41,797 nucleotides of DNA. Source: Saccoglossus kowalevskii. Taxonomy: Eukaryota > Hemichordata > Enteropneusta > Harrimaniidae. Below are positions 34,094 through 41,797 of the stretch, piece by piece. Made by a program: the position numbers and the translations under genes. The number at the start of each line of letters is the position of its first letter. The stretch's first letter is position 1. The notes beneath the pieces are model-generated. The model was not told the DNA's origin. It worked only from the letters and a program-made list of their open reading frames with translations, and did no database searches. The stretch is taken from positions 1-41,797 of the forward strand of contig NW_003131284.1 in the NCBI RefSeq assembly GCF_000003605.2. Reading direction: 5' to 3'.

Positions 34094-34133
34094 GTCTGGT
34101 AACGCGTAAACAGTTGTAGCATACTCATACTAC

Positions 34134-34293
34134 GTCTGGTAACACGTAAACAGTTGTAGCATACTCATACTACGTCTGGTAACGCGTAAACAGTTGTAAC
34201 ATACTCATACTATGTCTGGTAACGCGTAAACAGTTGAAGCGTACTCATACTATGTCTGCTAACGCCTAAACAGTTGTATCATACTCATACTAC
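34134..34293. repeat. L block start, copy 3
   Basis: GTAACACG (34,134), GTAAC (34,174), TTGAAGC-GTACTC (34,214) and CTGCTAACGCCTAAAC-TTGTATC (34,254) repeat the first four L units. GTACTC and CTGCTAACG are private to this copy. Confidence 0.82.
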
Positions 34294-35734
34294 GTCTGGT
34301 AACGCGTAAACAGTTGTAGCATACTCATACTATGTCTGGTAACGCGTAAACAGTTGTAGCATACTCATACTATGTCTGGTAACGCGTAAACAGTTGTAAC
34401 ATACTAATACTATGTCTAGGTAACGCGTAAACAGTTGTAGCATACTCATACTACGTCTGGTAACGCGTAAACAGTTGTAGCATACTCATACTACGTTTGG
34501 TAACGCGTAAACAGTTGTAGCATACACATACTACGTCCGGTGACGCGTAAACAGGTGTAGCATACTCATACTACGTCTGGTAACGCGTAAACAGTTGTAG
34601 CATACTCATACTACGTCTGGTAACGCGAAAACAGTTGTAACATACTCATACTATGTCTGGTAACGCGTAAACAGTTGTAGCATACTCATACTACGTCTGG
34701 TGACGCGTAAACAGTTGTAGCATACTCATACTACGTCTGATAACGCGTAAACAGTTGTAGCATACTCATACTACGTCTGGTAACGGGTAAACAGTTGTAG
34801 CATACTCATCCTACGTCTGGTAACGCGTAAACAGTTGTAGCATACTCGTACTACGTCTGGTAATGCGTAAACAGTTGTAGCATACTCATACTACGTTTGG
34901 TAACGTGTAAACAGTTGTAGCATACTCATACTACGTCTGGTAACGCGTAAACAGTTGTGGCATACTAATAATATGTTTGGTAACGCGTAAACAGTTGTAG
35001 CATACACATACTACGTCTGGTGACGCGTAAACAGTTGTAGCATACTCATACTACGTCTGGTGATGCGTAAACAGTTGTAGCATACTCATACTACGTCTGA
35101 TAACGCGTAAACAGTTGTAGCATACTCATACTACGTCTGGTAACGCACAAACAGTTGTAGAATACTCATACTACGTCTGGTAATGCGTAAACAGTTGTAG
35201 CATACTTATTCTACGTCTGGTAACGCGTAAACAGTTGTAGCATACTCATACTACGTTTGGTATTGCGTAAATAGTTGTAGCATACTCATACTGCGTCTGG
35301 TAACGCGTGAACAGTTTTAGCGTAATCATACTATGTCTGGTAACGCATAAACAGTTGTAGCATACTCATACTACGTCTGGTAACGCGTAAACAGTTGTAG
35401 CATAGTTATACTACGTCTGGTAACGCGTGAACAGTTGTAGCATAATCATACTATGTCTGGAAACACGTAAACAGTTGTAGCATACTCACACTACGTCTGG
35501 TAACGCGTAAACAGTTGTAGCATACTCTCACTATGTCTGGTAACGCGTGAACAGTTGTAGCATACTCACACTATGTCTGGTAACGTGTAAACAGTTGTAG
35601 CATACACATACTATGTCTGGTAACGCGTAAACAGTTGAAGCATACTCATACTATGTCTGCTAAAGCGTAAACAGTTGTAGCATACTCACAATACGCCCGA
35701 TAACGCGTAAACAGTTGTAGCATACTCATAATAC
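34294..35734. repeat. Second copy of 13,415-15,134, ending in a short K block
   Basis: Tag order equals 13,415-15,134, but only one copy of the 320-bp segment is present. K units run from GTTTGGTATTGCG (35,255) to GCCCGA (35,695), then the array jumps to a GTTAACAGTTTTAG unit at 35,735. The GTCTAG unit at 34,414 has a 1-bp insertion (CTAGGTAAC). The combined match of leader and K block over about 1.4 kb at a distance of 20.6 kb shows that whole multi-kilobase segments are copied. Confidence 0.87.
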
Positions 35735-36614
35735 GTCTGGTAACGCGTTAACAGTTTTAGCATAATCATACTATGTCTGGTAACGCGTAAACAGTTGTAG
35801 CATACACATACTACGTCTGGTGACGCGTAAACAGTTGTAGCATACTCATACTACGTCTGGTGACGCGTAAACAGTTGTAGCATACTCATACTACGTCTGA
35901 TAACGCGTAAACAGTTGTAGCAAACCCATACTACGTCTGGTAACGGGTAAACAGTTGTAGCATACTCATACTATGTCTGGTAACGCGTAAACAGTTGTAG
36001 CATACTCATACTACGTCTGGTGACGCGTAAACAGTTGTAGCATATTCATACTACGTCTGATAACGCGTAAACAGTTGTAGCAAACCCATACTACGTCTGG
36101 TAACGGGTAAACAGTTGTAGCATACTCATACTACGTCTGGTAACGGGTAAACAGTTGTAGCATACTCATACTACGTCTGGTAACGCGTAAACAGTTGTAG
36201 CATACTCATACTACGTCTGGTAACGGGTAAACAGTTGTAGCATACTCATACTATGTCTGGTAACGCGTAAACAGTTGTAGCATACTCATACTACGTCTGG
36301 TAACGCGTAAACAGTTGTAGCATACTCATACTACGTTTGGTAACGAGTAAATAGTTGTAGCATACTCATACTACGTCTGATAACGCGTAAACAGTTGTAG
36401 CATACTCATACTACGTCTGGTAACGCGAAAACAGTTGTGGCATACTAATACTATGTTTGGTAACGCGTAAACAGTTGTAGCATACTCATACTACGTCTGG
36501 TGACGCGTAAACAGTTGTAGCATACTCATACTACGTCTGGTGACGCGTAAGCAGTTGTAGCATACTCATACTACGTCTGGTAACGCGTAAACAGTTGTAG
36601 CATACTCATACTAC
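35735..36614. repeat. CAAACCC block, duplicate of 16.5-kb region
   Basis: GTTAACAGTTTTAG, CACATAC, GGTGAC, GGTGAC, CTGAT-CAAACCC and GGGTAAAC follow. From about 35,980 to 36,440 the order (GGTGAC, CTGAT-CAAACCC, GGGTAAAC, GGGTAAAC, consensus, GGGTAAAC, consensus, consensus, GTTTGG-GAG, CTGAT, W) equals 16,500-16,960 at offset 19,480 (487 monomers). Confidence 0.85.
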
Positions 36615-37614
36615 GTTTGGTAACGCGTAAATAGTTGTAGCATACTCATACTACGTCTGATAACGCGTAAACAGTTGTAGCATACTCATACTACGTCTGG
36701 TAACGCGTAAACAGTTGTGGCATACTAATAATATGTTTGGTAACGCGTAAACAGTTGTAGCATACATATACTACGTCTGGTGACGCGTAAACAGTTGTAG
36801 CATACTCATACTACGTCTGGTGACGCGTAAACAGTTGTAGCATACTCATACTACGTCTGATAACGCGTAAACAGTTGTAGCATACTCATACTACGTCTGG
36901 TAACGGGTAAACAGTTGTAGCATACTCATACTACGTCTGGTGACGCGTAAACAGTTGTAGCATACTCATACTACGTCTGGTAACGCGTAAACAGTTGTAG
37001 CATACTCATACTACGTTTGGTAACGCGTAAATAGTTGTAGCATACTCATACTACGTCTGGTGACGCGTAAACAGTTGTAGCATACTCATACTACGTCTGA
37101 TAACGCGTAAACAGTTGTAGCAAACCCATACTACGTCTGGTAACGGGTAAACAGTTGTAGCATACTCATACTACGTCTGGTAACGCGCAAACAGTTGTAG
37201 CATACTCATACTACGTCTGGTAACGCGTAAACAGTTGTAGCATACTCATACTACGTTTGGTAACGCGTAAATAGTTGTAGCATACTCATACTACGTCTGA
37301 TAACGCGTAAACAGTTGTAGCATACTCATACTACGTCTGGTAACGCGTAAACAGTTGTGGCATACTAATAATATGTTTGGTAACGCGTAAACAGTTGTAG
37401 CATACATATACTACGTCTGGTGACGCGTAAACAGTTGTAGCATACTCATACTACGTCTGGTGACGCGTAAACAGTTGTAGCATACTCATACTACGTCTGA
37501 TAACGCGTAAACAGTTGTAGCATACTCATACTACGTCTGGTAACGCACAGACAGTTGTAGAATACTCATACTACGTCTGGTAACGCGAAAACAGTTGTGG
37601 CATACTAATAATAT
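36615..37614. repeat. T-D-W-X-G-G-D modules
   Basis: T units at 36,615, 37,015 and 37,255 head standard modules. The run 36,615-37,054 follows 17,935-18,374, including GGTGAC at 36,935. The run 37,015-37,190 follows 24,215-24,390 at offset 12,800, including the rare GCGCAA unit (37,175). Tag A lies at 37,535. Confidence 0.83.
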
Positions 37615-39614
37615 GTCTGGTAACGCGTAAACAGTTGTAGCATACTCATACTACGTCTGGTAACGCGTAAACAGTTGTAGCATACTAATACTACGTCTGG
37701 TAACGCGTAAACAGTTGTAGCATACTCATACTATGTCTGGTAACGCGTAAACAGTTGTAGCATACTCATACTACGTCTGGTAACGCGTAAACAGTTGTAG
37801 CATACTCATACTACGTCTGATAACGCGTAAACAGTTGTAGCATACTCATACTACGTCTGGTAACGCATAAACAGTTGTAGCATACTCATACTACGTCTGG
37901 TAACGCGTAAACAGTTGTAGCATACTCATACTACGTTTGGTAACGCGTAAATAGTTGTAGCATACTCATACTACGTCTGATAACGCGTAAACAGTTGTAG
38001 CATACTCATACTACGTCTGGTAACGCGTAAACAGTTGTGGCATACTAATAATATGTTTGGTAACGCGTAAACAGTTGTAGCATACATATACTACGTCTGG
38101 TGACGCGTAAACAGTTGTAGCATACTCATACTACGTCTGGTGACGCGTAAACAGTTGTAGCATACTCATACTACGTCTGATAACGCGTAAACAGTTGTAG
38201 CATACTCATACTACGTCTGGTAACGCACAGACAGTTGTAGAATACTCATACTACGTCTGGTAACGCGAAAACAGTTGTGGCATACTAATAATATGTCTGG
38301 TAACGCGTTAACAGTTTTAGCATAATCATACTATGTCTGGTAACGCATAAACAGTTGTAGCATACTCATACTACGTCTGATAACGCGTAAACAGTTGTAG
38401 CATACTCATACTACGTCTGGTAACGGGTAAACAGTTGTAGCATACTCATACTACGTCTGGTAACGCGTAAACAGTTGTAGCATACTCATACTACGTCTGG
38501 TAACGCGTAAACAGTTGTAGCATACTCATACTACGTTTGGTAACGCGTAAATAGTTGTAGCATACTCATACTACGTCTGATAACGCGTAAACAGTTGCAG
38601 CATACTCATACTACGTCTGGTAACGCGTAAACAGTTGTGGCATACTAATAATATGTTTGGTAACACGTAAACAGTTGTAGCATACACATACTACGTCTGG
38701 TGACGCGTAAACAGTTGTAGCATACTCATACTACGTCTGATAACGCGTAAACAGTTGTAGCATACTCATACTACGTCTGGTAACGGGTAAACAGTTGTAG
38801 CATACTCATACTATGTCTGGTAACGCGTAAACAGATGTAGCATACTCATACTACGTCTGGTAACGCGTAAACAGTTGTAGCATACTCATACTACGTTTGG
38901 TAACGAGTAAATAGTTGTAGCATACTCATACTACGTCTGATAACGCGTAAACAGTTGTAGCATACTCATACTACGTCTGGTGACGCGTAAACAGTTGTAG
39001 CATACTCATACTACGTCTGGTGACGCGTAAACAGTTGTAGCATACTCATACTACGTCTGATAACGCGTAAACAGTTGTAGCATACTCATACTACGTCTGG
39101 TAACGGGTAAACAGTTGTAGCATACTCATACTACGTCTGGTAACGCGTAAACAGTTGTAGCATACTCATACTACGTCTGGTAACGCGTAAACAGTTGTAG
39201 CATACTCATACTACGTTTGGTAACGCGTAAATAGTTGTAGCATACTCATACTACGTCTGATAACGCGTAAACAGTTGTAGCATACTCATACTACGTCTGG
39301 TAACGCGTAAACAGTTGTGGCATACTAATAATATGTTTGGTAACGCGTAAACAGTTGTAGCATACACATACTACGTCTGGTGACGCGTAAACAGTTGTAG
39401 CATACTCATACTACGTCTGATAACGCGTAAACAGTTGTAGCAAACCCATACTACGTCTGGTAACGGGTAAACTGTTGTAGCATACTCATACTACGTCTGG
39501 TAACGCGTAAACAGTTGTAGCATACTCATACTACGTCTGGTAACGCGTAAACAGTTGTAGCATACTCATACTACGTTTGGTAACGCGTAAATAGTTGTAG
39601 CATACTCATACTAC
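37615..39614. repeat. Mixed T-modules and tag-A remnants
   Basis: A run of nearly consensus units (37,615-37,800) precedes CTGAT, GCATAAAC, T (37,935) with module, tag A (38,215), GTTAAC, GCATAAAC, and further T units at 38,535, 38,895, 39,215 and 39,575, spaced 15, 9, 8 and 9 monomers apart. CAGATGTAG (38,815) links to 19,895. No new tag family is seen. Confidence 0.8.
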
Positions 39615-39644
39615 GTCTGAACAGTTGTAGCATACTCATACTAT
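39615..39644. repeat. 30-bp monomer with a 10-bp deletion
   Basis: The unit reads GTCTGAACAG and then the normal tail, so ten bases covering the TAACGCGTA core are missing. This is the only large indel I found. It moves unit phase from 15 to 5 and separates the regular array from the more divergent right-hand units. Confidence 0.9.
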
Positions 39645-40044
39645 GTCCTGTAACGCGTAAACAGTTGTAGCATACTCATACTATGTCTGGTAACGCGTAA
39701 ACAGTTGTAGCATACTTATACTATGTCTGGTAACGCGTAAATAGTCGTAGCATACTCATACTATGTCTGGTAACGCGTAAACAGTTGTAGCATACTTATA
39801 CTATGTCTGGTAACGCTTTAACAGTTGAAGCATACTCATGCTATGTCTGGTAACGCGTAAACAGATTGTAGCATACTCATACTATGTCTGGTAACGCGTA
39901 AACAGTTGAAGCATACTCATACTATGTCTGGTAACGCTAAACAGTTGTATCATACTCATACTACGTCTGGTAACGCGTAAACAGTTGTAGCATACTCATA
40001 CTATGTCTGGTAACGCGTAAACAGTTGTAGAATACTCATACTAC
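39645..40044. repeat. Divergent right-hand units, copy 1
   Basis: Private tags: GTCCTG (39,645), CATACTTATAC, AATAGTCGTAG (39,725), GCTTTAAC-TTGAAGC-CATGC (39,805), an extra base in CAGATTG (unit 39,845) and a lost base in ACGCTAAAC-TTGTATC (unit 39,926). The first four units repeat at 41,365 (offset 1,720). TTGAAGC followed by the CTAAAC-TTGTATC unit resembles the L block. Confidence 0.85.
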
Positions 40045-41364
40045 GTTTGGTAACGCGTAAATAGTTGTAGCATACTCATACTGCGTCTGGTAACGCGTGA
40101 ACAGTTTTAGCATAATCATACTATGTCTGGTAACGCATAAACAGTTGTAGCATACTCATACTACGTCTGGTAACGCGTAAACAGTTCTAGCATAGTTATA
40201 CTACGTCTGGTAACGCGTGAACAGTTGTAGCATAATCATACTATGTCTGGAAACACGTAAACAGTTGTAGCATACTCACACTACGTCTGGTAACGCGTAA
40301 ACAGTTGTAGCATACTCTCACTATGTCTGGTAACGCGTGAACAGTTGTAGCATACTCACACTATGTCTGGTAACGTGTAAACAGTTGTAGCATACACATA
40401 CTATGTCTGGTAACGCGTAAACAGTTGAGGCATACTCATACTATGTCTGCTAAAGCGTAAACAGTTGTAGCACACTCACACTACGCCCGATAACGCGTAA
40501 ACAGTTGTAGCATACTCATACTACGTCTGGTAACGCGTAAACAGTTGTAGCATACTCATACTACGTCTGGTAACGCGTAAACAGTTGTAGCATACTCATA
40601 CTACGTCTGGTAACGCATAAACAGTTGTAACATACTCATACTACGTCTGGTAACGCGTAAACAGTTGTAGCATACTCATACTACGTCTGGTAACGAGTAA
40701 ACAGTTGTAGCATACTCACACTATGTCTAGTAACGCGTAAACAGTTGTAGCATACTCATACTATGTCTGGTAACAGGTAAACAGTTGTAACATACTCACA
40801 CTACGTCTTGTAACGCGTAAACAGTTGTAGCATACTCATACTTCGTTTGGTAACGCGTAAACAGTTGTAGCATAGTTATACTACGTCTGGTAACGCGTGA
40901 ACAGTTGTAGCATAATCATACTATGTCTGGTAACGCGTAAACAGTTGTAGCATACTCACACTACGTCTGGTAACGCGTAAACAGTTGTAGCACACTCATA
41001 CTACGTCTGGTAACGCGAAAACAGTTGTGGCATACTAATAATATGTTTGGTAACGCGTAAACAGTTGTAGCATACTCATAATATGTCTGGTAACGCGTTA
41101 ACAGTTTTAGCATAATCATACTATGTCTGGTAACGCATAAACAGTTGTAGCATACTCATACTACATCTGGTAACGCGTAAACAGTTGTAGCATACTCTCA
41201 CTATGTCTGGTAACGCGTAAACAGTTGTAGCATACTCATACTACGTCTGGTAACGCGTTAACAGTTGTAGCATACTCATACTACGTCTGATAACGCGTAA
41301 ACAGTTGTAGCATACTCATACTACGTCTGGTAACGCATAAACAGTTGTAGCATACTCATACTAT
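40045..41364. repeat. K block copy 7 (33 monomers)
   Basis: Aligns without a gap to 5,573-6,892 across 1,320 bp although 34.5 kb away. It has every tag from CTGCG (40,045) through GTTATAC, GGAAACACG, GTGTAAAC, CTGCTAAAG, GCCCGA (40,485), CAGGTAAAC, GTCTTG, AATAATAT and GTTAAC to ACATCTGG (41,165). Small differences include TAACGCG for TATTGCG in the first unit, TTGAGGC and CACACTC. The GTTAACAGTTGTAG unit at 41,245 is shared with 9,334, not with the reference. Confidence 0.9.
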
Positions 41365-41797
41365 GTCCTGTAACGCGTAAACAGTTGTAGCATACTCATA
41401 CTATGTCTGGTAACGCGTAAACAGTTGTAGCATACTTATACTATGTCTGGTAACGCGTAAATAGTCGTAGCATACTCATACTATGTCTGGTAACGCATAT
41501 ACAGTTGTAGCATACCCATACTATGTCTGGTAACGCATAAACAGTTGGAGCATACTCATACTACGTCTGGTAACGCGTAAACAGTTGTAGCATACTCATA
41601 CTACGTCTGGTAACGCGTAAACATTTGTAGCATACCCATACTCAGTCTGGTAACGCGTAAACAGTTGTAGCATACTCGCTCTATGTCTGGTAACGCGTAA
41701 ACAGTTGTAGCATACTCATACTACGTCTGGTAATGCGTAAACAGTTGTAGCATACCCGTACTTTGTCTGGTATCGGTAAACAGTTGTAGCATACTCG
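41365..41797. repeat. Divergent right-hand units, copy 2, and window end
   Basis: GTCCTG, CATACTTATAC and AATAGTCGTAG repeat 39,645-39,770. After that almost every unit is private: GCATATACAG, CATACCC (three times, one as CATACCCGTAC), TTGGAGC, ACATTTG, CTCAG, CTCGCTC, CTTTG, and TATCGGTAAAC with one base lost. Monomers at array margins usually diverge because exchange is rarer there, so the array end may be close to the right edge. The final unit is cut by the window after 33 bases. Confidence 0.85.

Larger units (their letters stand above)
1..41797. repeat. 40-bp satellite array, about 1,044 monomers
   Basis: A single 40-bp unit repeats head to tail with no unique insert. Unit starts (at GTCTGG) lie at 11 modulo 40 up to 1,530, at 12 to 3,252, at 13 to 7,213, at 14 to 10,854, at 15 to about 32.7 kb, at 14 to 34.4 kb, at 15 to 39.6 kb, then at 5 (briefly 6) to the end. 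Only about a dozen indels therefore occur in 41.8 kb, while substitutions are common. Both window edges lie inside repeat, so the true array is longer or the source contig is all satellite. Size and multi-level organisation indicate eukaryotic heterochromatin; this is inferred, since no flanking gene confirms it. The unit is not a multiple of 3, and in the consensus TAA (unit position 7), TAA (14) and TAG (24) fall in three different frames, so the forward strand is closed within about 18 codons. CTA and TCA in the tail close the reverse strand within about 24 codons. No coding sequence is supported. Confidence 0.99.

Noticed and set aside
1-41797. CRISPR array
   Set aside because: Period is about right for a short repeat, but there are no unique spacers: all 40 bases of each unit are repeated, and no cas-like gene is present.
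1-41797. Plasmid or phage iteron origin
   Set aside because: Iterons come in a few to a few dozen copies beside a Rep gene; here over a thousand units occur with no gene.
1-41797. Repeat-protein gene (40-bp unit coding for a periodic protein)
   Set aside because: The unit is not a multiple of three and stops occur in every frame on both strands within one to three units.
1-41797. CENP-B box or telomere-type repeat
   Set aside because: No unit or variant resembles the CENP-B box core or a G-rich telomere repeat on either strand.
1-41797. Promoters or terminators within the monomer
   Set aside because: TATAAT-like strings (for example within AATAATAT variants) arise by chance in A/T-rich tails and have no associated gene.
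1-41797. Pure assembly artefact
   Set aside because: Ordered rare tags, whole-monomer deletions and substitution patterns look like real evolution. Local errors or collapsed and expanded copy number remain possible at 19,975, 32,735 and the 3,800-bp duplication.

Overview
The whole window is one satellite DNA array. A 40-bp monomer is repeated head to tail from the first base to the last: about 1,044 complete units, plus 10 bases at the left edge and 33 at the right. No unique sequence interrupts it, and I see no protein gene, RNA gene, mobile element, CRISPR array or origin. The consensus monomer can be read at 7,214-7,253 and has about 42.5% GC. All phases quoted below take the unit as beginning at GTCTGG.

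A tandem array above 40 kb with layered higher-order structure is typical of eukaryotic centromeric, pericentromeric, subtelomeric or knob heterochromatin. A bacterial, phage or organellar source is unlikely on size alone. Every possible CpG transition product occurs among the variants, which would fit a genome with cytosine methylation. I cannot name the species, and I do not recognise the monomer as a described satellite.

Layout. Recurrent variant monomers act as tags, and their order shows that long multi-monomer blocks were copied around the array. From 1 to about 7.1 kb there is a tag-A block (171; again at 4,453), the first partial copy of a 'K' block (1,491), a tandem 18-monomer repeat (2,932-4,252) and a full K block (5,573-7,092). 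A run of almost pure consensus follows (7,093-7,493). From 8.2 to 15.4 kb there are three further K copies, each with different whole-monomer deletions or jumps. From 16.5 to 24.4 kb the T-D-W-X-G-G-D module dominates, with 10- and 17-monomer periods and a 1.5-kb gapless duplication. From 24.4 to 35.7 kb there is a second family of variants ('L' block) with 1.3-kb duplications and clear mosaics. From 35.7 to 39.6 kb the 16-24 kb family returns. A 10-bp deletion at 39,615 opens a right-hand zone of more divergent units that flanks a last K copy (40,045-41,364). Divergence rises further in the last 300 bp, so the array edge may lie just outside the window.

Nothing here acts as a set of cooperating genes. 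The biology is array turnover (unequal exchange, gene conversion, block amplification) and what the monomer might bind. Each consensus unit holds a palindromic ACGCGT core inside an 18-bp imperfect dyad, and this overlaps a perfect match to the forkhead-type consensus RTAAAYA. Coordinates come from reading by eye. Block edges are good to about one monomer, and phases were checked through the window by tracking unit starts modulo 40.
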